Positions 1 through 6,570 of a stretch of DNA of 33,867 bases are shown one piece after another. The stretch is from positions 1 through 33,867 of the forward strand of contig JANOSH010000009.1 in assembly GCA_031415695.1 (NCBI GenBank), in the 5' to 3' direction. The first letter of the stretch is position 1. Every line of letters begins with the position of its first letter. Made by a program: the position numbers and the translations under genes. The notes beneath the pieces were generated by a model. That model made no database searches, was not told the DNA's origin, and saw nothing but the letters and a program-made list of their open reading frames with translations. The stretch is from JANOSH01 sp031415695. GTDB lineage: Bacteria > Actinomycetota > Acidimicrobiia > Acidimicrobiales > Ilumatobacteraceae.

Positions 1-2
1 TT

Positions 3-110
3 GCCCGGGGGGCAACCGACGACGACCTCGCCACATTGAACGGGATATGGGCGGCTCCGCCTGACGTCGTCGCACTCATCGCCGGCGCTGACCGAGTCGT
101 CACCTTCTAG
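3..110 (+). CDS. 3' end of an unidentified gene (partial)
   Basis: An open frame enters from the left edge and stops at TAG 108-110, giving about 35 residues that end in ...VVALIAGADRVVTF. The codons mostly end in G or C, and the peptide alternates hydrophobic and charged residues like the last helix and strand of a globular protein, so I read it as the C-terminus of a gene that starts outside the window. No motif is complete enough to name a family. Confidence 0.4.
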   Translation, partial: ARGATDDDLATLNGIWAAPPDVVALIAGADRVVTF

Positions 111-238
111 TCGATCGGTCGTGTCGATCGCCTGGCAGGAGCGGGCGCACCCAGTCACGGCCGCAGCGGACGCTGACGTCCTCAACTCGATCGGGGTTCG
201 AGACCGGCTGACCGACGTCGTCGCTTCAGAATCGGTAG

Positions 239-394
239 ATGTTTCGCCTCTTGTACCGCCTGCTTGCAGGACTCGCTGCGCTCGTGCACGACCGCTCAAT
301 CCTGTCGGCAATCGCCAAGTCGCTGCCGCGATCGCTCCGCGACGGGTTGGCGGCGAACCGCGCCTTGGCTGCAACGCTGACGCTGGGACGGTGA
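239..394 (+). CDS. possible small ORF, 51 aa, in an otherwise gene-poor stretch
   Basis: The 111-400 interval holds no convincing gene. The best candidate is this ATG-to-TGA frame, which begins MFRLLYRLLAGLAALVHD and continues as an amphipathic Leu/Ala/Arg-rich helix. Third codon positions are mostly G or C, as in the neighbouring genes, but no clear ribosome binding site precedes the ATG. It could be a small amphipathic peptide, a decayed fragment of a larger protein, or chance in GC-rich DNA. I do not recognise it. Confidence 0.2.
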   Translation: MFRLLYRLLAGLAALVHDRSILSAIAKSLPRSLRDGLAANRALAATLTLGR

Positions 395-400
395 CGGGTC

Positions 401-985
401 TCAGGCGACCTGGACGGCGTCCTTCAGCTTGGCGGGGACCTTCTCGGGGAACGAGACGATCAGGTGCCGGCCGAGGGCTTCGGCGGCACGAGCGAGGGTG
501 TTGAGCCGGTTCTTCGCGCCGCCGCCTTCCTCGAGACGAGAGATGACGGACTGGGTGGTGCCCATCCGTTCGGCGAGTTCGCGCTGGCTGAGCCCAGCGC
601 CGGTGCGCAGGTCGTAGATCAGCTGGCCGAGGGCGAGGTCGTGCTTGACCTCAGCCTGTACCTCGGCAGTCGGTGCCCGCCGCTTGTTCTTGGTGTCGTC
701 CCAGCGGGAGTAGTTGGCCATCGTTGTCTCCTTCACGGGTTGGTCTGGGCGCAAGTCCTCGGCGGCTCTGCGTGCCCGGGCGATCTCGGCTCGTTCGTTG
801 TTGCGTTGCTTGCGGAACGTGGTCAGCAGCACGATCCGGCCGTCCTTGGTGAACCGGTAGGTGATCCGGCGAGCCGTCGGGCCGAGGGTGAACCGCAACT
901 CGAACAGACCATCGCCGAGGCTCCTCGACAACGGCATCCGCGCCGTCGACTCGAGCGCGACCAACCGGTCGATCAACGCGGGCAC
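401..985 (-). CDS. RelE/HigB-like toxin fragment fused in frame to XRE-family antitoxin
   Basis: Residues 1-75 carry the C-terminal half of a phage Gp49/HigB-type RelE-fold toxin (GDGLFELRFTLGPTARRI..., then KDGRIVLLTTFRKQ). Residues 89-194 form a typical XRE antitoxin with a helix-turn-helix around 138-170 (LSQRELAERMGTTQSVISRLE). The antitoxin has its own start at ATG 721 preceded by AGGAG, so it is probably also made alone from 401-721. The read-through between the halves looks secondary: one base out of frame the toxin would end ...EDCAQTNP-stop just before that AGGAG, the normal two-gene layout. The family pairs a ribosome-dependent mRNA endonuclease with an autorepressing antitoxin. Here the toxin N-terminus lies in other frames upstream, so toxicity is doubtful while the antitoxin appears intact. 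Confidence 0.7.
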   Translation of the reverse strand: MPALIDRLVALESTARMPLSRSLGDGLFELRFTLGPTARRITYRFTKDGRIVLLTTFRKQRNNERAEIARARRAAEDLRPDQPVKETTMANYSRWDDTKNKRRAPTAEVQAEVKHDLALGQLIYDLRTGAGLSQRELAERMGTTQSVISRLEEGGGAKNRLNTLARAAEALGRHLIVSFPEKVPAKLKDAVQVA

Positions 986-1143
986 GCGGGTTGATCTTGG
1001 CGAAGGTCGTGCCCGCAGGCGTGGCGTGAGCCGCGATGATTTGCAGGGCGACTTGGCGCGCCGCGGCGCGATGCCCTCGATCTCATTGACGAACCTGTCT
1101 CGGCGATGATCGCACGGAGGGCGTCGGCGATGTCAGCGAGCCT
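986..1143 (-). pseudogene. frameshifted remnant of the toxin N-terminus
   Basis: Upstream of the toxin half, coding-like peptide continues on the minus strand but moves between frames: AARQVALQIIAAHATPAG then TFAKINPRAR in one frame, joining ALIDRLVALESTAR of the fused gene in another, and LADIADALRAIIAE further upstream in the third. A TGA interrupts the middle frame. The simplest reading is a HigB-like gene that has lost its 5' half to indels. An unrelated decayed gene abutting the toxin is an alternative. Confidence 0.35.
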
Positions 1144-1484
1144 GGCAAGACTCGCAGCGGCGGAATCGGTGATGCAAGGAACCTAGCTAATTAAGTGCCA
1201 CCGGTATTGAAGTCCGATGTCCGATCGGCGGCTAGAGGTCACTACCCGTCGTGTCTCGACCACCCATCAAGGCAGCCACCGTCGTGATGGGTCTCTAACT
1301 CGGCCTTTCGGTGACAAATGCCACGCCTATCGGCAAGATTCCCTCTAGCAATCGTCTGTTTTCCGTGTTCTACTGCACCGTACTGCAACCTTTGTCGGAC
1401 ATCGCTGAACGGTTCGATCGGGCGAACAGTGTGAACCATTCGCCGGAGGCGAAGGGCTTCAGCGGGAGCGATTGGGGGGCCGCG
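1144..1484 (+). promoter_or_regulatory. intergenic promoter region of the first LuxR-type gene
   Basis: There is no gene in these 341 bases. They hold an 8-bp inverted repeat (ACCCATCA / TGATGGGT, 1262-1269 and 1285-1292, 15-nt loop) that could be a terminator or leader hairpin, and the palindrome-like site at 1374-1387, listed separately. Base composition is more AT-rich around 1180-1210 and 1350-1380 than in the flanking genes, as expected for a promoter. I cannot place a -10 or -35 box with confidence. Confidence 0.4.
1374..1387. promoter_or_regulatory. candidate operator, TGCA-N6-TGCA copy 1
   Basis: The sequence TGCACCGTACTGCA lies 97 bp upstream of the ATG at 1485. It shares 11 of 14 bases with the copy at 2039-2052 and the same TGCA-N6-TGCA frame as that copy and the one at 11483-11496. 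A dimeric helix-turn-helix protein is the natural reader; the LuxR-type proteins of this locus are the obvious candidates. This is inference from three sites. Confidence 0.4.
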
Positions 1485-2021
1485 ATGGACCAACTGACCG
1501 TAGGCGTTTTCGACGCCCACGAGATCTTTGCGCATGGCCTTGCGGCCATTCTCCGTGAATACAAAGCGGTGGTGACGATCTCTCGTGAGGTCGGGAGCAC
1601 CGAGCCGCTCGACGTGGCAATCGTGTCGAGAGATTTCATAGGTCACGCAGCGATCACCTGCCCCACCATTGCCTGCATCTCCCTGCGCGATGTCGCTGCC
1701 CCACCACTCGACGCCCGTGGGCTCGTCGCCGTGCTGTACCGCGAAACCATCACGCCCGGTCAGCTCTGCGGCGCAGTTCACGCGGCGGTCGCCGGTTTGC
1801 GGCTCCAGTGGACGACGACGGTCGCCGACAGCGGGTTGGATGATCGGAGTCGTCGTGTACTTCGGCTCCTTGCCGAGGGGGCGGGAACCCGCGAGATCTC
1901 GATCGAACTCGGCTACTCGGAACGCACCGTCAAGTCGATGATTCAGCGCGCCGAACATGCGTTAGGTGCCCGGTCGCGTGCTCAGGCGGTTGCGGTTGCA
2001 GTGCGCGGCGCATTCATCTGA
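1485..2021 (+). CDS. LuxR/NarL-type regulator with degenerate receiver domain
   Basis: 178 aa. The ATG at 1485 is chosen because MDQLTVGVFDAHEIF begins exactly at beta-strand 1 of a receiver fold and is preceded by a G-rich stretch; the frame is open further upstream but the peptide there is not domain-like. Residues 4-105 resemble a response-regulator receiver, but the position that normally carries the phospho-accepting Asp is Ser48 (LDVAIVSRD). Residues 116-176 are a LuxR/GerE helix-turn-helix (RRVLRLLAEGAGTREISIEL, then YSERTVKSMI). It is probably a DNA-binding regulator of the eCIS locus not controlled by phosphorylation. It is paralogous in layout to the regulator at 3275-3889. Confidence 0.85.
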   Translation: MDQLTVGVFDAHEIFAHGLAAILREYKAVVTISREVGSTEPLDVAIVSRDFIGHAAITCPTIACISLRDVAAPPLDARGLVAVLYRETITPGQLCGAVHAAVAGLRLQWTTTVADSGLDDRSRRVLRLLAEGAGTREISIELGYSERTVKSMIQRAEHALGARSRAQAVAVAVRGAFI

Positions 2022-2038
2022 CCCACTGCGGCACCACC

Positions 2039-2052
2039 TGCACCTTGGTGCA
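2039..2052. promoter_or_regulatory. candidate operator, TGCA-N6-TGCA copy 2
   Basis: TGCACCTTGGTGCA has perfect 6-bp inverted arms (TGCACC / GGTGCA) around a central TT. It sits between the LuxR-type gene and the DUF4157 gene, 62 bp before the latter's start. It differs at one base from the site at 11483-11496, which precedes the structural operon. The match and promoter position suggest a shared regulator binding site. Confidence 0.45.
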
Positions 2053-2114
2053 GACTTCGTGCGTCGCACCGGTCGGGGCTTGACTTCCCGCCAGCCCGGA
2101 ATAGCGTTGAACCG

Positions 2115-2660
2115 ATGACGAACCGTGTCCGCCTGACGCTGGTTCCCCCACTCCAGTTCAAACTGATGGTGGGCGCGGCCGACGATCGCTTCGAGCGTGA
2201 GGCCGACCGTGTCGCTCGTCGGGTCGTGAACAGCATCGGTTCCTCAAGCGAGATTTCCCAAGCAGGTCGTGTCGACCGAGATCTCATCGAGGACGAGGAC
2301 ATGCCACGAAGCAAGCCGATTCAGCGGGCCGCGATCGGGATGGCCGGCGGAGAAGTCACTCCCGACATCGATGGTCGTCTGTCAGCAGCACGAGCGAGCG
2401 GACAGCCGATCGAACCTCGACTGCGACGGTCGATGGAGAGCGCCTTCGGCGCTGACTTCTCCGCGGTGCGAATGCACGTCGGACCGCAGATCGACCGGCT
2501 GAACGCCGATCTCAGTGCAAGGGCGTTCACCCATCGAAGCGACGTGTTCGTTCGATCCGGCGACTATCGGCCGGCGACCCGGGCCGGACGCGAACTGATC
2601 GCGCATGAATTGACCCACGTCGTCCAGCAGGGAGGCGCACCGCAACTCGACCCGCAGTGA
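2115..2660 (+). CDS. DUF4157 domain protein, putative eCIS-associated metallopeptidase
   Basis: 181 aa. The C-terminal DUF4157 domain (about 97-175) is clear: conserved FGADFSAVRMHVG, the SARAFTHRSDVFVRSGDY stretch, and the zinc-binding HExxH-type motif HELTH at 164-168 followed by VVQQ. The family is strongly associated with eCIS loci and is predicted to be a zinc metallopeptidase; its substrate has not been established to my knowledge. The N-terminal 70 residues are charged and end in PIQR (IQR at 69-71), a motif that recurs in the cargo candidates of this locus. The gene converges with the PAAR-like gene across 39 bp. A role in processing or releasing cargo is plausible but inferred. Confidence 0.88.
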   Translation: MTNRVRLTLVPPLQFKLMVGAADDRFEREADRVARRVVNSIGSSSEISQAGRVDRDLIEDEDMPRSKPIQRAAIGMAGGEVTPDIDGRLSAARASGQPIEPRLRRSMESAFGADFSAVRMHVGPQIDRLNADLSARAFTHRSDVFVRSGDYRPATRAGRELIAHELTHVVQQGGAPQLDPQ

Positions 2661-2699
2661 ACGGCAGAGACGATCATGGCGTGACGAGCGGATGTCGAT

Positions 2700-3089
2700 T
2701 CAGGAAGTCGTCGCCGTGAACTGACCCGCCATCGTGATCTGGATCACGCCGCCATAGGCGCAGTTGCAGATCGACGAACTGGTCAGCGCTGGCGCGGGCC
2801 CCGACATGACCGTCGGCGAGCCAGGTGCCCATGGCGCAACCGTGACGGGCATGCACGGCATCGGGATAAGCGCGCCGAAGGCGGCCGCCGTCGCCGCGGC
2901 AACCAACGGGTTCGCAATGCTCATGCACATACCGAAGCCGGTGATGTTGAGGAAGGGCTTGTTGTCGAGAATGTTGGCAACCGGCTGACTCGAGGCCATC
3001 AAGCGGGATGTTGGCAGCACCGTGAGAGTTCCAGGAGCGAGCCCCATCGCACACTGCATGACGGCGCTGTTGACGACAAGTTGACCCAT
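2700..3089 (-). CDS. PAAR-like (DUF4280-type) spike-tip protein
   Basis: 129 aa, rich in Gly, Ala, Pro and Met with scattered Cys. It begins GQLVVNSAVMQCAMGLAPGT and contains repeated short beta-type segments (FLNITGFGMCMS, PMPCMPVTVAPW, SSSICNCAYGGVIQI), characteristic of the DUF4280 PAAR-like family. Such proteins form the sharpened tip that caps the VgrG/gp5 spike (the role of Pvc10 in PVC particles); the Cys residues probably coordinate a metal at the apex. The gene is transcribed opposite to its neighbours and apart from the spike gene at 17961. The 185 bp between it and the next LuxR-type gene must hold both divergent promoters. Confidence 0.8.
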   Translation of the reverse strand: MGQLVVNSAVMQCAMGLAPGTLTVLPTSRLMASSQPVANILDNKPFLNITGFGMCMSIANPLVAAATAAAFGALIPMPCMPVTVAPWAPGSPTVMSGPAPALTSSSICNCAYGGVIQITMAGQFTATTS

Positions 3090-3274
3090 GAGGCCAGGGT
3101 ATCGACAGCTGGTGGAAGTGCGAGGGCGGACCTTCGGGCATGGACGAGCGCACGATCGGCGCGGACGACGCCCATCGGACGCGGCAATCTGCCCGATCGG
3201 GACGATCGATTAGGCCCATCGGTCTGGCCGCTCGGACCTATCAAACGCCTGCCCTTGCATGCTCTCATTGTCTG

Positions 3275-3889
3275 ATGACAGCAGACGTCATTCGAGTGTG
3301 GATCGACCATCGCCATCCGATCTTCCGGCGCGGACTTCGAACATGCCTCACTGTCGACGACGTAACGGTGGTCGGCGAGAGCTCGAGCTTCGACCGAATG
3401 CCTCCGTCAACGGTCGACATCGTGGTGTTCGAAGCCGAAGGCGGAGGCTTGCAGCGGGCGATGACTCTTCGGGCTGACACAGCAGTGAAGCTTGTTGCGA
3501 TCGTGTCCGACAAGGACGAGCGAACGGTGTATGACGCGTTCGACGCGGGCGTCTCGGCCATTCACTTCGGTGCCGAACTCCGACCTGACAACCTCCTCAC
3601 CAGCGTGCGCGCTGCGGCCGCCGACAGCACGACATTGCCGACCGATCTCGTGCCAAAATTGCTCCGGCGCGCCGCGAACGGTGGTGCGGCATCGACGTCA
3701 GTGCTGCAGCCGCGCGAACTCGCCGTGCTCGGTCTCCTCGCCCAGGGCGACGACACGCAGCACATCGCCGACGAACTCTGCTACTCCGAACGCACGGTGA
3801 AGAACATCGTTCACGATCTCTTGATGAAGATGAATTGCCGCAATCGTGCGCACGCCGTTGCTCTCGCTACGCGCCAAGGTCTCATCTGA
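3275..3889 (+). CDS. LuxR/NarL-type regulator, pseudo-receiver with Glu at the phospho-site
   Basis: 204 aa. ATG 3275 is chosen because MTADVIRVWIDHRHPIFRRG aligns with the start of a receiver domain; the open frame further upstream is low-complexity Arg/Ser. The receiver (6-115) retains acidic Asp11 but has Glu53 (VDIVVFEAE) where the phospho-Asp is expected, which could mimic the active state. The LuxR-type helix-turn-helix is at 144-201 (QPRELAVLGLLAQGDDTQHI, then YSERTVKNIVH). The stop at 3887-3889 is one base from the ATPase start, so the two are probably co-transcribed. It likely controls this eCIS locus together with the regulator at 1485. Confidence 0.87.
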   Translation: MTADVIRVWIDHRHPIFRRGLRTCLTVDDVTVVGESSSFDRMPPSTVDIVVFEAEGGGLQRAMTLRADTAVKLVAIVSDKDERTVYDAFDAGVSAIHFGAELRPDNLLTSVRAAAADSTTLPTDLVPKLLRRAANGGAASTSVLQPRELAVLGLLAQGDDTQHIADELCYSERTVKNIVHDLLMKMNCRNRAHAVALATRQGLI

Positions 3890-3890
3890 C

Positions 3891-5798
3891 ATGGAGACCC
3901 CGATCCCGACGCGCTGGGAGGCCTACGCCGACGTCGTGCTGCAGCGCGCGGCACTCGCCCAGCGCATCCGACGCGGCGAGCCCCCCCGGCCCATGGCCGG
4001 CCTTGTCGTGGACGACGACGAGATTGCCGTGCTGCTCAATGACCTCCCCGGTCTTGAACCAGACGACCAGTCGGCGCTCGATGCCCTCGCCGCGGCCACC
4101 GACGACGCCATCGCTGCGGCCGAGGCTGACCTCCTCGACGCCGACGGCAGCGATCCGTTCGCGGCGATTGCCTGGAATGCCAAGCTCGACGTTGTCTCAC
4201 GGCGGGTCCTTGCGGTTGCTGCTGCGATCGAGTTCGATCTCTCCCGACAGCGTCTGGCCGGCTATCTCAACGATGACGTCTCCCGGCGGTGGCTGACACC
4301 GGCGATCGTGGCGCGCCTGTTCGGGCGCGAGGCCCTGGCCTGTGTCGATGTGGACAGCCCGCTCGCGAGGGCGTGCCTGGTGTCGGTGGTTCACGAAACA
4401 ACGTGGGCGCTCAGCGCGGTTCGTGTCGCGCCCGTCATCGTCTCGGCCATGTCGGGCGCGGGTGTCCGCGATGCGCGTCTCCCGCGTGATGCCGCCGTCG
4501 AGGAGGCGCACACAGATGCAGGATCCGACTTCGTCCTGATCCACGGCGGTGACCGGCGGACACGCATCGAGCGGGCTTCCCTAGCAACCTCGGGCGCCCG
4601 GTTCCTCGTGACGTCATTGCCGGCGGACGACCACGCGTGGGAAGCCGTCACTCGTCAATGCGTGCTCGGCGGCCTCGGACTGGTCGTCGAGCTCGGATCA
4701 AAGCGTGCACTCACCGACGACGAACGCTGGTGGATCGACCGGCTGTTGTTCATCCCCGTCGCCTTGTGCTCGGAGAGCGAACTCGCCCTCGGCACCGTCC
4801 CCGAACGACCCTTTCAGGAAGTCCGTGTCGAGGCCGGACTCGCGGAGTCGTCCGACGGGCATCTCCTCGACCGTGAGCAGGCCCGGCTCGTCGACAAGGC
4901 GCTCGTCGCCGTGGGGGGTGACCGGAACGCAGCAGTTCGTCGCCTCATGACGGGGCAGCTCGACGCCCACGCCCGGCGCACCCGGGCCGGTCGGAAGTGG
5001 GATGAACTGGTGCTCCCCGACGATCAGGTCGCGGTGCTCCGCGAGCTCGTGGCCCGCTACCGCCACAGGCAACGCGTGTTTCACGAGTGGGGGTTTCCAG
5101 CCCGACCGTCAGTGGGTGTGACCGCGCTGTTCGCTGGCCCGTCCGGGACGGGCAAGACCATGACCGCGGAGATCATCTCGACCGAACTCGGCCTGGATCT
5201 CTATCGCATCGATCTCTCATCGGTGGTCAGCAAGTACATCGGCGAGACGGAGAAGAACCTCGAGGAGATCTTCACTGCCTCGTCAGCCGGCAACATGGTG
5301 CTGTTCTTCGACGAGGCCGACGCACTGTTCGGCAAGCGGTCGGAGGTCAGCGATGCCCACGACCGCTACGCCAACATCGAGGTCGCGTATCTGCTGCAAC
5401 GCCTCGAGCATTACGACGGGTTCGTGATCCTCGCCACGAACCTTCGCAAGAACATCGATCCGGCTTTTCTGCGGCGTGTCGACGTTGCGCTTGAGTTCGA
5501 ACAGCCCGACAAAGAACATCGCCGGGCCATCTGGGAGCGTGTCTTCCCTCTGCAGTCGCCCATTGGTGCACTCGATCACGGTTGGCTCGCCGAGCAGTTC
5601 GAAGTCTCCGGAGGCTCGATCAGGAACGCCGCCGTCCACGCCGCGTTCCTAGCGGCGGAAGTAGGCAGCTCGATCGAGATGCACCACGTCACGCTGGCTA
5701 TGCGCCGCGAGTACCAGAAGATGGGCCGCCTGCACAGCCACGCCGAGTACAAGGTCGATTCGAGAAAGCGGAGGACCGTCGGTGCTGCAGCATCTTGA
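3891..5798 (+). CDS. eCIS AAA+ ATPase (Pvc15/Afp15-like)
   Basis: 635 aa. Start ATG 3891 directly follows the LuxR stop. Residues 1-380 are the helical, family-specific N-terminal region; the AAA+ module follows with Walker A GPSGTGKT at 416-423, Walker B VLFFDEAD at 470-477 with GKRSEV after it, sensor-type ILATNLRKNIDPAFLRR and the C-terminal lid. Members of this family are a hallmark of eCIS loci and are thought to act in particle assembly or cargo handling, not in firing. Its 3' end overlaps the DUF4255 gene by 17 bp, the same ATPase/terminator pairing as Pvc15-Pvc16. All catalytic motifs are intact. Confidence 0.92.
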   Translation: METPIPTRWEAYADVVLQRAALAQRIRRGEPPRPMAGLVVDDDEIAVLLNDLPGLEPDDQSALDALAAATDDAIAAAEADLLDADGSDPFAAIAWNAKLDVVSRRVLAVAAAIEFDLSRQRLAGYLNDDVSRRWLTPAIVARLFGREALACVDVDSPLARACLVSVVHETTWALSAVRVAPVIVSAMSGAGVRDARLPRDAAVEEAHTDAGSDFVLIHGGDRRTRIERASLATSGARFLVTSLPADDHAWEAVTRQCVLGGLGLVVELGSKRALTDDERWWIDRLLFIPVALCSESELALGTVPERPFQEVRVEAGLAESSDGHLLDREQARLVDKALVAVGGDRNAAVRRLMTGQLDAHARRTRAGRKWDELVLPDDQVAVLRELVARYRHRQRVFHEWGFPARPSVGVTALFAGPSGTGKTMTAEIISTELGLDLYRIDLSSVVSKYIGETEKNLEEIFTASSAGNMVLFFDEADALFGKRSEVSDAHDRYANIEVAYLLQRLEHYDGFVILATNLRKNIDPAFLRRVDVALEFEQPDKEHRRAIWERVFPLQSPIGALDHGWLAEQFEVSGGSIRNAAVHAAFLAAEVGSSIEMHHVTLAMRREYQKMGRLHSHAEYKVDSRKRRTVGAAAS

Positions 5799-6570
5799 CG
5801 CAGCATTGGAGCACCTCATCCGCAGCAGCGTTCGGGTCGCGCGATCGGGCGTCGACGTGGCCTTCGAAACGCCCGACGCAACGTGGGGGTCCACGGTGAT
5901 TAAACCCACGCTGAACGTCTTCCTGTGGGACATCCGAAAGAGCGCCGAGGAGGGATCGTCCGGGCGCGAGCGCGTCATGGTCGGCGACGGCGAAAGGTAC
6001 CGCATGCGACCACCGCGGATCGACTTCCAGTACCTGCTCACGGCCTGGGCCGGAAGTGTCGCCGACGAACATGAACTACTCGGCGGATGCCTCGTCGACC
6101 TCCTCGGATGCCAGACGCTCGAGGGCGCAAACCTCGGCGCGTTCGTGAGAGAAGGTGATCCACCGCCGACGATCCGCGTCGCCCGCACCGATGGCAAGGA
6201 CCTGGCCGAGTTCTGGGGAGCGATTGACGGAAAACTTCGTCCGGGCGTGAACCTCGTCGTCACCGCAACCGTGGACCCTGAACTCCACACCAAGGACGAG
6301 GATTCGGTCGGGCTGGCCACCACGAAGTACGAGGTGAAGTCCTTCGACAAGCGAAATCCGAATGCCCGCAGCCGACGGCATCGGTTCGGTGGCCGTATCG
6401 ATGCGGAGAACGCGATCGGTGCGGTCGTCCGGTCACCGAGGGGAAAGACGACTGTCGGACCCGACGGCACGTTCCTGCTGGACGCAGAGCCCGGTGACGA
6501 GATCGTCATCGAAAGCGATCCTCGCGTCACGATCGTTGTGCCAAAGAAGAAGGAAACGGTGAGCACATGA
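5782..6570 (+). CDS. DUF4255 protein (Pvc16-like tail terminator) with C-terminal extension
   Basis: 262 aa from a GTG start inside the ATPase 3' end, indicating translational coupling. Residues 1-190 match the Pvc16/DUF4255 layout: N-terminal helix LDAALEHLIRSSV, beta segment KPTLNVFLWDIRKS, then PPRIDFQYLLTAWA and a helix DEHELLGGCLVDLL. This family caps the distal end of the inner tube and sheath. Residues 200-255 form an extra small beta domain (GRIDAENAIGAVVRSPRGKT, then VGPDGTFLLDAEPGDEIVI) that resembles a carboxypeptidase-regulatory-like fold, similar in style to repeats in the membrane protein at 24020-26242. The last bases overlap the next start by 4 bp. Confidence 0.85.
   Translation: MLQHLDAALEHLIRSSVRVARSGVDVAFETPDATWGSTVIKPTLNVFLWDIRKSAEEGSSGRERVMVGDGERYRMRPPRIDFQYLLTAWAGSVADEHELLGGCLVDLLGCQTLEGANLGAFVREGDPPPTIRVARTDGKDLAEFWGAIDGKLRPGVNLVVTATVDPELHTKDEDSVGLATTKYEVKSFDKRNPNARSRRHRFGGRIDAENAIGAVVRSPRGKTTVGPDGTFLLDAEPGDEIVIESDPRVTIVVPKKKETVST

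Noticed and set aside
1262..1292. Inverted repeat considered as a confident terminator
   Set aside because: No gene ends nearby on either strand and there is no T-run, so it is mentioned only within the intergenic entry.
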